Shown: positions 1-6,269 of the stretch, one piece after another | How positions within the stretch are numbered: position 1 is the stretch's first letter | How the letters are laid out: each line of letters starts with the position of its first letter | NCBI GenBank assembly: GCA_029821515.1 | Contig: JALGTD010000059.1 | Span: 1-8,393, forward strand | Length of the DNA: 8,393 nucleotides | From: Candidatus Zipacnadia bacterium | GTDB lineage: Bacteria; Armatimonadota; Zipacnadia; Zipacnadales; Zipacnadaceae | Reading direction: 5' to 3' | Notes under the pieces: model-generated | Seen by the model: only the letters and a program-made list of their open reading frames with translations | Databases searched by the model: none | What the model was told of the DNA's origin: nothing | Position numbers and translations under genes: made by a program

Positions 1-730
1 GGCCTCGTTGCGGCTTAGTTCGGTCAACAGCTCTACGATGCGGGCGGCATCGCGATGGCTCAGACCCGCCTCCAGCATAGCTTCGACTGCTTCCTGGATA
101 TCTTCCTCGGAGACCTGGCGAGACGGAGTCGGTTGGGGGGTGGGATTGAGCACCAGCGTAAACTCCCCCCGTGGCTCTTCACCGCTGATTGCTTGCGCTA
201 TCTCGCCGACCGGGCCATGCCGGATTTCCTCGTGCATCTTTGTCAGTTCCCGGCTAACGACTATCCGCCGCTGCGGGCAGATATCGGCAAGCTGCTGGAG
301 GGTGTCGACTACGCGCTGGGCTGGCGGCGATACCGGCTGTCGAGAAGGCGGCGGTCACGGCGCTGGGGCCGGGGATGGGCACCACTTTCACGCCCAGGTC
401 TAGGACTTGGCGCACCAGCTCCGCCCCCGGATCGGAGACGGCTGGCGTCCCTGAGTCTGACAGCAGTGCTACACACTTACCGGCCACCAGTTGCTCGACG
501 ATGCGCTGGACTTTGGCCTGGCTGCTATCGCCATGATAGCTCTCCATTTGGGCACTGATGCCGAAATGGCTTAGCAACTGGCGAGTGCGGCGAGTATCCT
601 CGGCTGCCACCAAGTCTACTTGCTTGAGCACTTCGATAGCTCGTTGGCTGATGTCCTGGAGATTGCCCAGCGGGGTAGCGACTACATAGAGGATACCCGT
701 TGGGGCTGACTTGGAGCTGAGGCTATTCAT
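1..730 (-). pseudogene. rsmI: 16S rRNA (cytidine-1402-2'-O)-methyltransferase RsmI, internally deleted and frameshifted; 3' end beyond window
   Basis: RsmI uses SAM to 2'-O-methylate C1402 in the 16S rRNA decoding centre. The first part (730 down to about 329, residues 1-134) is a clear tetrapyrrole-methylase fold: ATPLGNLQDIS near residues 18-28, AAEDTRRT at 42-49, SDSGTPAVSDPG at 91-102 and PIPGPSAVTA at 118-127. Reading then runs into nonsense and stops at 254. A different frame, from about 330 to position 1, encodes the family's C-terminal half (RVVDTLQQLAD, VSRELTKMHEEI, GEFTLVLNP, a C-terminal helical region ending ELSRNEA). The segment that normally joins them (the DRF..EGFLP..K loop through FYES) is absent. 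Compared with E. coli RsmI about 104 nt are missing, which explains the frame change. Only the last dozen or so residues should lie beyond the window. The ATG at 730 lies 39 nt after the nadE stop and has no convincing Shine-Dalgarno. Identity is certain from motifs; whether the lesion is biological or an assembly error cannot be told from sequence. Confidence 0.
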
Positions 731-769
731 AATGGCGCTGTCGCTTGGCCAAGTTAAACTGGTAACTGG

Positions 770-1540
770 CTATATTTCCGCCACAGGCGGCATTCGGGAT
801 TTGAAAGCTGATTGCTTCACGCGAGTAACAATCTGTGCCACCAGATCCCGAGGAAAGTCTTTTTCGGCGACCTGCTCAACATTATACTGTTGGTCAACCA
901 GCCAGTAGAGGATTTGATCGGCCTCAGCATAGCTGAAGCCCAGCTCATCCTCGTCAGTCTGCCCGAGCCACAAGCCTGCGGACGGAGCTTTGTTGCGTAT
1001 GGCCTCGGGCACGTCCAGTTCCTCGGCCAATTGGCGCACCTGCGTCTTGTAGAGATTGCCCAGAGGGTTAAATGCGCAGGCCATATCCCCCCACAGGGTG
1101 GTATAACCCAGTAGCCCTTCGCTTTTATTGCCCGTGCCGATGACCAGGGCTTCATAGATCCGGGACTGGTCGTAAAGGACGCTCATCCGCTCGCGGGCTA
1201 TCTTATTGGCCCGCCGGATATGGTCGGCTTCTGGGAACTGCGCAAAGTAGGTATCAATTTGGGGGGTGATATCTATGACATAACTGGAAATCTGGAGGTG
1301 GTCTGTGACTTGCTTGGCGTCCTGCTGAGATTGAGGATCGATGGTACGATAGGGCATAATCAGACCGATGACACTGTCACTGCCCAGCGCCTCCACGGTC
1401 AAGTAGGCCGCTACTGTTGAATCCAGTCCGCCGGAGAGGCCAATGATACCGTACTCAAAGCCCGCAGCGGCCATCTGATCGCGGATGAATTGCACCAGCT
1501 TTTCTCGTACGGTCGGAGCGTCAATGTTCAGTACTGACAA
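770..1540 (-). CDS. nadE: NH3-dependent NAD+ synthetase
   Basis: NadE performs the last step of NAD synthesis: ATP-dependent adenylation of nicotinic acid adenine dinucleotide, then amidation, in the cytoplasm. From a TTG start the protein is 256 residues. It shows the N-type ATP pyrophosphatase P-loop SGGLDS (36-41), the RANKIARERM segment (about 110-119), GTGNKSE (135-141), GYTTLWGDMA (145-154), NLYKTQV (162-168), PSAGLWLGQTDEDELG (186-201) and KSRMPP near the C terminus (247-252). There is no N-terminal nitrilase-like glutaminase domain, so it should use free ammonia. The frame is open upstream to an ATG at 1630, but that extension overlaps the preceding gene and is not NadE-like. A perfect AGGAGG lies 7 nt before the TTG at 1540, which decides the start. 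The gene begins 28 nt after the PPIase stop, consistent with operon membership. Confidence 0.95.
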   Translation of the reverse strand: MSVLNIDAPTVREKLVQFIRDQMAAAGFEYGIIGLSGGLDSTVAAYLTVEALGSDSVIGLIMPYRTIDPQSQQDAKQVTDHLQISSYVIDITPQIDTYFAQFPEADHIRRANKIARERMSVLYDQSRIYEALVIGTGNKSEGLLGYTTLWGDMACAFNPLGNLYKTQVRQLAEELDVPEAIRNKAPSAGLWLGQTDEDELGFSYAEADQILYWLVDQQYNVEQVAEKDFPRDLVAQIVTRVKQSAFKSRMPPVAEI

Positions 1541-1547
1541 GAATAAT

Positions 1548-1553
1548 CCTCCT
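1548..1553 (-). promoter_or_regulatory. Ribosome binding site of nadE (start-deciding)
   Basis: A perfect AGGAGG on the minus strand, 7 nt upstream of the TTG at 1540-1538, in the 28-nt gap after the PPIase stop codon. It supports the TTG start over the in-frame ATG 90 nt upstream. Confidence 0.85.
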
Positions 1554-1568
1554 GCGAGCCGGTGTGGA

Positions 1569-3182
1569 CTAAGGTGCGCTGATCGGGGGGCCGCCGGCCG
1601 CCGATTCAGCCTGAGCTTTCTGGAATTCATCCAGCCACTGCTGTTCCTCCTTCGTACCTTCGGTATGCTCCATCTCTTCGTATATTTTCTTCAGCTCAGT
1701 ATGAATGCGGTAGTTCTGGTACTGGAAAGCGGCGGCCCAATCCGAGGCACTGGCGAACTGCTGAATAGCTTCTTCCGGTTTGTCTTGCTCGCGTAGCAGT
1801 GTACCCAATTCCAGATGTATCTGAGCAGAGGAGGCGCCCTCCTGTTGCTGGACAATCTGGCTCAAATACTCGATGGCCTGTGTCACATCTCCTTGCTGCC
1901 GGTAAATACTGGCCAGCGTATATCTAGCGGTCAGGTTGTAAGGATCACTTTTGGCAGCTTCGGCCAGCAGTGGAAGAGCTTGCTGCTGGTGGCCCTCCAT
2001 CACCATGGCCATAGCCTGAAGTTCAGGATCATAGATGTCGACGCTGGCCTGTTCCCTGAGATTCCGTCTGTATTGGTTCCAGGCTTCGTCCGCACGATAG
2101 CTTTGCTGCTGGCTGATGTAGCGCTGTTTATTTTCTTCAAAATCTTTGGGTAGCTCAATGCGTTTGTCTTCTAGCTTGATGATATGGAATCCGAAGGGGG
2201 TCTCAATGACATCACTAACCTCTCCCGGCTTAAGGGCAAAGGCAACGTCGGCGAACTCCTTGACCATCTGTCGGCGGCCGAACCAGCCCAGGTCACCGCC
2301 CTTCTCGGCGCTGCCTGGATCATCAGAATGCTCGCGCGCCAGTTCGGCAAAATCTGCGCCCTGTCGAATCTTCTCCAGCAACTCGTTGGCCTTCTGCTGG
2401 GCTTGTTGTTTGGCGGTTTGATCGGAGGCTGCGGTGTCTGGCGATTCTTGCTGTTCGGACTGAGTTGCTTCGTTCTCGCCGGGAGTGTCTTGTACGATTT
2501 GCTCCGGCGTGATAAGAATATGGCGCGCTTTGACTTGTCTGTATTCGTCTTTGACCGTCTCTTCTGTGACCTGCACCTGGCTCGTGATATTGGTCTCCAG
2601 CTTTTCCAGCAGCATAGCTTCCTGAAGCTGTTCGCGGTTGGCCCCCAGCGCTTTCCGGACCTGGTCGTGGTACTGCTGGTAGGACATACCTTTGCGTTCC
2701 AGGTAAGTACGCAGCATCTTGCGGTTGGGGAAGCGGCTATCTATCGAGCTATCCGCCAGTTTTTCGATGCGCTGCTGTATCTCGTTGCCCGAGATGCTGA
2801 TGCCTTCGGTGTGAGCTGCTTTGAGTAACAGGTGGTGCTCGATCAGATTCTCGAGAAGTTGGTGCTTGGCGAAAGCTTCCTGGGGGATATCCATTCCCCC
2901 GGGCTGCTGTTTGACCAGGCGGGTGAGGTGCTCCTCGAAGTCTCGGCGCTCAACCTTGTAGTCGCCAACCTGGGCGACTACTGGAGTGATCTCCGGCACG
3001 GGGCCTTCCCCCCCCGGCCGGGCAGTTCTTGGGCGGCGGCTCCCAGGGATAAGGGCAAATATGAATAGCAGCGAGAGCCCCATGAGAGTAATGACCATGA
3101 GGCTGCCTAAACGGAGTCTGAATTTGCCGATATGTATACCGACTGATTGACTGAATATCTTGCGTAGGCCCATTATGGACAT
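1569..3182 (-). CDS. Membrane-anchored SurA/PrsA-like parvulin peptidyl-prolyl isomerase with C-terminal TPRs
   Basis: Probably an extracytoplasmic foldase: parvulins isomerise X-Pro bonds, and SurA/PrsA/PpiD relatives chaperone secreted or membrane proteins. The 537-residue protein has a basic N terminus and one hydrophobic segment (about 26-46) with no obvious cleavage site, suggesting a signal anchor. A SurA-N-like helical region follows (about 66-205; AKHQLLENLIEHHLLLKAA at 105-123). The parvulin domain spans about 217-341: VKARHILI, GADFAELAREHSDD, GGDLGWF at 295-301, and PFGFHIIKLED at 329-339. A hydrophilic Gln/Glu-rich stretch of about 35 residues (228-262) interrupts the domain after its first strand. 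The C-terminal third has TPR-like helices (about 386-475), including PYNLTARYTLASIYRQQGD, and ends polar. ATG 3182 follows an AAGGAG at the long spacing of 13 nt; ATG 3173 is an alternative start. It lies 87 nt after the thiC stop. Domain calls are firm; the client proteins are unknown. Confidence 0.9.
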   Translation of the reverse strand: MSIMGLRKIFSQSVGIHIGKFRLRLGSLMVITLMGLSLLFIFALIPGSRRPRTARPGGEGPVPEITPVVAQVGDYKVERRDFEEHLTRLVKQQPGGMDIPQEAFAKHQLLENLIEHHLLLKAAHTEGISISGNEIQQRIEKLADSSIDSRFPNRKMLRTYLERKGMSYQQYHDQVRKALGANREQLQEAMLLEKLETNITSQVQVTEETVKDEYRQVKARHILITPEQIVQDTPGENEATQSEQQESPDTAASDQTAKQQAQQKANELLEKIRQGADFAELAREHSDDPGSAEKGGDLGWFGRRQMVKEFADVAFALKPGEVSDVIETPFGFHIIKLEDKRIELPKDFEENKQRYISQQQSYRADEAWNQYRRNLREQASVDIYDPELQAMAMVMEGHQQQALPLLAEAAKSDPYNLTARYTLASIYRQQGDVTQAIEYLSQIVQQQEGASSAQIHLELGTLLREQDKPEEAIQQFASASDWAAAFQYQNYRIHTELKKIYEEMEHTEGTKEEQQWLDEFQKAQAESAAGGPPISAP

Positions 3183-3195
3183 AAGATCTGAAGTG

Positions 3196-3201
3196 CTCCT
3201 T
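3196..3201 (-). promoter_or_regulatory. Probable ribosome binding site of the PPIase gene
   Basis: AAGGAG on the minus strand, 13 nt before ATG 3182, longer than the usual 5-10 nt. The 87-nt gap it sits in has no recognisable -35/-10 pair. A small ACAGA/TCTGT hairpin follows the thiC stop without a T-tract. This fits cotranscription with thiC. Confidence 0.55.
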
Positions 3202-3269
3202 GTTGCCTCAGATGCCGGTCAGGTGATTCTCGGATACGGGCTGTCACGATGCCACAGAAGCTCTGTTGT

Positions 3270-4565
3270 CTAATCCTGGGCGGCTGCGGCGGCCTGACGG
3301 GCCAATTCCAGCTTTATTGAGCAGAATTTGCTGCACATTGAACAGGCTTTGGCATCCAGCGTAGCTCGCTCACCCCGGCGTTTGTACACTGTTCCCGGAT
3401 CCAGGGCAAGTTTAGCCATCTTACCCCAGTCTAGATTGAAGCGAGCGTCGGACATCTCGGCATCCCACTGGGCAGCGCCAGGCACGCCCTTGACCAAATC
3501 GGCTGCATGAGCGGCCAGCCGAGTCGTCAGCACGCCACGGACGACATCCTCTTCGTCGGGCAGTCCAATATGCTCAGCGGGAGTGACATAGCACAGGTAA
3601 TCTGCGCCGGCTGCCGCACACAGCGTCCCGCCGATGGCGGCGGTGATATGGTCGTAGCCGGGTGCAATATCGGTCACCAGTGGCCCCAGCACGTAGAGGG
3701 GAGCGTCATAGGTGAGCTGCTTGTGAAGGGCGACGATGCCGGCGATCTGGTCCAGAGGCATATGTCCAGGCCCCTCGACGAAGACCTGCACACCCCGCTG
3801 GCGCGCGGCCGTCACTAGCTCACCCTGCACCCGCATTTCTGCGATCTGTCCGAGATCTGATGCGTCGGCGATAGCACCGGGTCGCAGACCGTCTCCCAGA
3901 CTGGCGGCTACTCCATAATTGTCCAGGATGTCCAGTAGGCGGTCAAACTGGTCATACAGGGGATTTTCGGCGTCATTAACCTGCATCCATCGCGCCAGCA
4001 TACTGCCCCCACGGCTGACTATTCCGCCGACACGGGGAGCCTTGTCCAGTTCGGCGACAGTTGAGCGGGTGACCGCGCAGTGTAACGTCATAAAATCAAC
4101 GTCGTCCTGGGCCTGTCGTTCAATCACCTCGAAGATCTGATCGGCGGTCATCTCGGTGATACGACCTAAGTGGTTGCTGGCTTCAACGGCGGCCTGGTAT
4201 ATTGGCACAGTCCCCAGGGTGACCGGGCAGTGCTCGCGGATGACGTGGCGAATCTCATCCAGGTCTCCGCCGGTACTCAGATCCATTACCGTGTCAGCAC
4301 CCATAGTAACGGCGGCATCGAGCTTGCGCAGCTCGTCGTTGAGATCAGGGAAGTCGGGAGAGGTACCCAGGTTAGCGTTGACCTTGGTAGACAACCCCTT
4401 GCCAATGGCCAGCGGGCGCACTGGCCCGTCAGGATGGCCGAACACGACGATTTCCCCAGCACTGATACCAGCCTGCAACCGGTCAGCGCTTACTTGTTCC
4501 TGGCTAGCGATTTCAGCCAGAGTTTCTTTATTGGATACTTGTAGCGGATCAATTGACGAAGGCAT
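3270..4565 (-). CDS. thiC: Phosphomethylpyrimidine synthase (HMP-P synthase), short form
   Basis: ThiC is a non-canonical radical-SAM [4Fe-4S] enzyme that rearranges aminoimidazole ribotide into HMP-phosphate, the pyrimidine half of thiamine. From ATG 4565 the protein is 431 residues, matching the short ThiC class without the N-terminal extension of E. coli/plant forms. Signatures: KVNANLGTS (61-69), VMDLSTGGD (93-101), TLGTVPIYQA (116-125), DFMTLHCAVT (157-166), GIVSRGGSML (181-190), SLGDGLRPGAIADA (222-235), VEGPGHMPL (263-271), TDIAPGYDHI (298-307) and TPAEHIGLP (328-336), containing the expected metal-ligand histidines. The C-terminal cysteines (408, 411, 415) form CX2CX3C, one residue shorter than the E. 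coli motif. An ATG at 4613 is also in frame, but its extra 16 residues (MPSRFLLLL...) are not ThiC-like and it lies inside a leader hairpin. Neither start has a strong Shine-Dalgarno. First gene of a probable thiC-PPIase-nadE-rsmI operon. Confidence 0.95.
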   Translation of the reverse strand: MPSSIDPLQVSNKETLAEIASQEQVSADRLQAGISAGEIVVFGHPDGPVRPLAIGKGLSTKVNANLGTSPDFPDLNDELRKLDAAVTMGADTVMDLSTGGDLDEIRHVIREHCPVTLGTVPIYQAAVEASNHLGRITEMTADQIFEVIERQAQDDVDFMTLHCAVTRSTVAELDKAPRVGGIVSRGGSMLARWMQVNDAENPLYDQFDRLLDILDNYGVAASLGDGLRPGAIADASDLGQIAEMRVQGELVTAARQRGVQVFVEGPGHMPLDQIAGIVALHKQLTYDAPLYVLGPLVTDIAPGYDHITAAIGGTLCAAAGADYLCYVTPAEHIGLPDEEDVVRGVLTTRLAAHAADLVKGVPGAAQWDAEMSDARFNLDWGKMAKLALDPGTVYKRRGERATLDAKACSMCSKFCSIKLELARQAAAAAQD

Positions 4566-4596
4566 TTCTATACACGTTCCGGTAATAAGGAGTAGT

Positions 4597-4626
4597 AAAA
4601 AGCGTGAAGGCATACTGCCTAGCGCT
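4597..4626 (-). terminator. Terminator-like hairpin in the thiC leader (possible attenuator)
   Basis: On the minus strand, AGCG (4626-4623) pairs with CGCT (4604-4601) and AGGCA (4620-4616) pairs with TGCCT (4612-4608). They are separated by a 2x3 internal loop and closed by a GTA triloop. A run of five T follows (4601-4597, the first base-paired). This is the form of an intrinsic terminator. It lies between the thiC promoter and the preferred thiC start, so it could attenuate thiC or stop readthrough from the HEAT gene. Stem interruptions and the short T run limit confidence. Confidence 0.5.
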
Positions 4627-4653
4627 GGCCACCAACCCTATCCATCTGTCCAT

Positions 4654-4683
4654 ATTATATACTAACTTTCAGGGGGAATGCAA
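4654..4683 (-). promoter_or_regulatory. Sigma70-type promoter for thiC
   Basis: The -10 is a perfect TATAAT (4659-4654); the -35 candidate is TTGCAT (4683-4678, matching TTG only), with an 18-nt spacer. Transcription would begin near 4647, giving a leader of about 80 nt before ATG 4565. The surrounding 4614-4780 gap is otherwise non-coding. Just after the HEAT stop it holds a 5-bp AGCGG/CCGCT hairpin (4781-4768) without a T-tract. Confidence 0.65.
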
Positions 4684-4780
4684 CAGGACAGCGGGTGGCG
4701 ATAACTGATTATGCGGCACAAGCTGGCGGGTAGCCTGTATCTGTCGCCTCAACAGGTAACTGACAGCAGCGGTCGGCCGC

Positions 4781-6103
4781 TTATGAGCCTTTTCCGAGCA
4801 TCTGTAGAGCTTCAGCGACCTCCTCAGCAGCTTTGTCGCTCTGGCGGGTGCTGGCGAACTCCTCGAGAACTTCGGTGGCCTCAGTGGCTCCCAGTTTAGC
4901 CAGGGCCACTCCAACTTCGCGCCGCACTAGCCCGTGGGGATCATCAAGGGCGTCAATCAAGGCTTCTGAAGCCTGTTTTTTCTGGCCAATTTGCCCCAGG
5001 CTCCTGGCGCTGTGCAGGCGTACGCTCCACTCGGGATCGTGCAGAGCCGCGATCAAATGTTCGACCCCCTTGTGGCTGCCGACCTCGCCGATTGCTGTGG
5101 CTGCCGCCATCCGTGTGACCCAATCCTTATCGTGCAGCAGTTCACTGAGCGGTTCAATAGCGTTAGCAGTTCCCACTGAACCCAACCCCTGAGCGACGGC
5201 ACAACGCACCGAAGCATATTCTGAATCAATCAGTTCAGCTATGTGTTTTACCGATGACATCTTGCCCAGCTTGCCCAGAGCGATGGCGGCAGCGGAAGTG
5301 ACGCTCTCATCAGGGTTGTGAAGAGCTTTGGTTAGGGCTCGCCGAGCCCGGTCGTCACCGATATTGCCAAGTACCTCTACTACGTAAAGCCGCAGATCGC
5401 GGTCAGCGGTCTCCAACTCTTCAAGAAGGGCGGGAACCGCATCTGAACCGATGCGGGCCAGAGCCTGGGCTGCCGCGCTGCGGATGTCCTCACTGAACGA
5501 GCTTAGAGCGCAGACCAACGGTTCGATGGCTATATTGCTACGTATCTGGCCCAGGGCCTCGGTGGCGGCCCGGGATAGCTCGATATTATCGGATTGGAGA
5601 ACTTCGATGAGCGGCTCGATGGCACGCTTGGACTTCAGGTCGCCCAGAGCACTGACGGCAGCTCGTTGCACTTCGATATTAGGATCATTAAGGCGAGCAA
5701 TAAGCTGCTGGGCAACCGAGGTGTCACCTATGCTACCGAGGGCATCTGCCGCCCACTTGCGAGTGAGTTGATCCTTGCCGATAAGTGCATCCAGCAGTGC
5801 CGATACCGCGGCCTCGCCAATATTGATAAGGGCTGCTGTGGAGATGCGCTGGACATTCTTGCTGGTGTCGCTGAGGCTCTCAATGAGTGGCCTTATTGCT
5901 TGCTCATCACTGATCTCGCCGAGGGTAGTGGCCGCCACCATACGTACTTTATACTCACCATCATTGAGCAACTTTACCAACTGTGGCACTGCCGGCGAAC
6001 CAATTTCCACAAGTTCCTCAATTATTTCTTGGCGTGCTTGAGAAGTTTTCGCCGTAGGCAGACTGGCAATTAGCCTGGCGATTTTGCGTTTAGGAGCAGC
6101 CAC
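4781..6103 (-). CDS. HEAT-repeat (PBS-lyase-type) scaffold protein
   Basis: A 440-residue protein built almost wholly of short HEAT repeats with a period of 30-32 residues. The recurring second-helix signature (AA..LG.IG) appears around residues 61 (LGEI), 92, 122 (LGSI), 153 (LGDL), 184 (LGQI), 215, 245 (LGNI), 277, 307, 338, 369 (LGQI), 401 and 433, with a degenerate first copy near 31. That makes about 13-14 repeats linked by acidic turns such as LNDPNIEVQRAA. There is no signal peptide, membrane segment or catalytic domain, so it should be a cytoplasmic alpha-solenoid for protein-protein contacts. The family also includes phycobilin lyases, but nothing here suggests phycobilisomes. The start is GTG 6103, with AGAGG 7 nt upstream. 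The upstream neighbour is a membrane coiled-coil protein in the same direction, 166 nt away; a link between the two is inference. Fold certain, partner unknown. Confidence 0.92.
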   Translation of the reverse strand: MAAPKRKIARLIASLPTAKTSQARQEIIEELVEIGSPAVPQLVKLLNDGEYKVRMVAATTLGEISDEQAIRPLIESLSDTSKNVQRISTAALINIGEAAVSALLDALIGKDQLTRKWAADALGSIGDTSVAQQLIARLNDPNIEVQRAAVSALGDLKSKRAIEPLIEVLQSDNIELSRAATEALGQIRSNIAIEPLVCALSSFSEDIRSAAAQALARIGSDAVPALLEELETADRDLRLYVVEVLGNIGDDRARRALTKALHNPDESVTSAAAIALGKLGKMSSVKHIAELIDSEYASVRCAVAQGLGSVGTANAIEPLSELLHDKDWVTRMAAATAIGEVGSHKGVEHLIAALHDPEWSVRLHSARSLGQIGQKKQASEALIDALDDPHGLVRREVGVALAKLGATEATEVLEEFASTRQSDKAAEEVAEALQMLGKGS

Positions 6104-6110
6104 AATGAAG

Positions 6111-6115
6111 CCTCT
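6111..6115 (-). promoter_or_regulatory. Ribosome binding site supporting the GTG start of the HEAT gene
   Basis: AGAGG on the minus strand, 7 nt upstream of GTG 6103-6101. No in-frame ATG offers a better start. Confidence 0.55.
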
Positions 6116-6131
6116 GTCCGGGGTCTAGCGT

Positions 6132-6151
6132 GTTGTTAGAAGTCGTTAGAA
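6132..6151 (-). repeat. 10-bp tandem direct repeat upstream of the HEAT gene
   Basis: On the minus strand TTCTAACGAC (6151-6142) is followed directly by TTCTAACAAC (6141-6132), 9 of 10 identical. The period is about one helical turn. It sits 28 nt upstream of the HEAT start codon and overlaps the edge of the neighbouring inverted repeat. It could be a regulator site, but chance is possible at this length. Confidence 0.45.
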
Positions 6152-6188
6152 TCACACAGCACCTGCTACTGGTTGCCGATGTGATTCT
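6148..6188 (-). other. Intergenic stem-loop between the membrane-protein and HEAT genes
   Basis: A perfect 9-bp inverted repeat (minus strand AGAATCACA at 6188-6180 and TGTGATTCT at 6156-6148) encloses 23 nt. Inside, GCAACC and GGTGC can pair (5 bp with one bulged A) around the 7-nt loop AGTAGCA, so the RNA would fold into a two-part hairpin. There is no following T-tract, so it is not a standard terminator. It may be an mRNA processing/stability element, or at DNA level an operator. The rest of the 6104-6269 gap has no recognisable promoter or gene. Confidence 0.6.
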
Positions 6189-6269
6189 GTGTCCCACTTG
6201 TCAGTTGCTCGATTCGCCTCGGCGGGCCGGGTGAGGTCACGCAGTTGTATTAGGTTGGAATTGCGACCC

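Noticed and set aside
8..558. Plus-strand open frames opposite rsmI
   Set aside because: Arg/Ser/Pro-rich antisense shadows of the RsmI coding sequence, with no family resemblance. The same applies to plus-strand frames opposite nadE, the foldase, thiC, the HEAT gene and the transaldolase.
1541..1630. N-terminal extension of NadE to an ATG at 1630
   Set aside because: It overlaps the 3' end of the foldase gene, is Arg/Pro-rich and unlike NadE; the AGGAGG before TTG 1540 explains the start better.
4566..4613. ThiC start at ATG 4613
   Set aside because: The extra 16 hydrophobic residues have no counterpart in ThiC, and this ATG lies in the loop and stem of the leader hairpin. It is not fully excluded because ATG 4565 also lacks a strong Shine-Dalgarno.
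4768..4781. AGCGG/CCGCT hairpin at the HEAT stop codon as a terminator
   Set aside because: Only 5 bp and no T-tract follows.
4614..4790. Possible TPP riboswitch upstream of thiC
   Set aside because: GCCAGCG plus TAGG and a CTGAAA resemble fragments of the TPP consensus, but ACCUGAU and the GGGGUGC arm are missing and the promoter -10 lies inside the would-be aptamer.
4781..6103. HEAT protein as a phycobilin lyase
   Set aside because: The similarity is only to the shared repeat type; there are no phycobilisome genes nearby and the repeats fill the whole protein.
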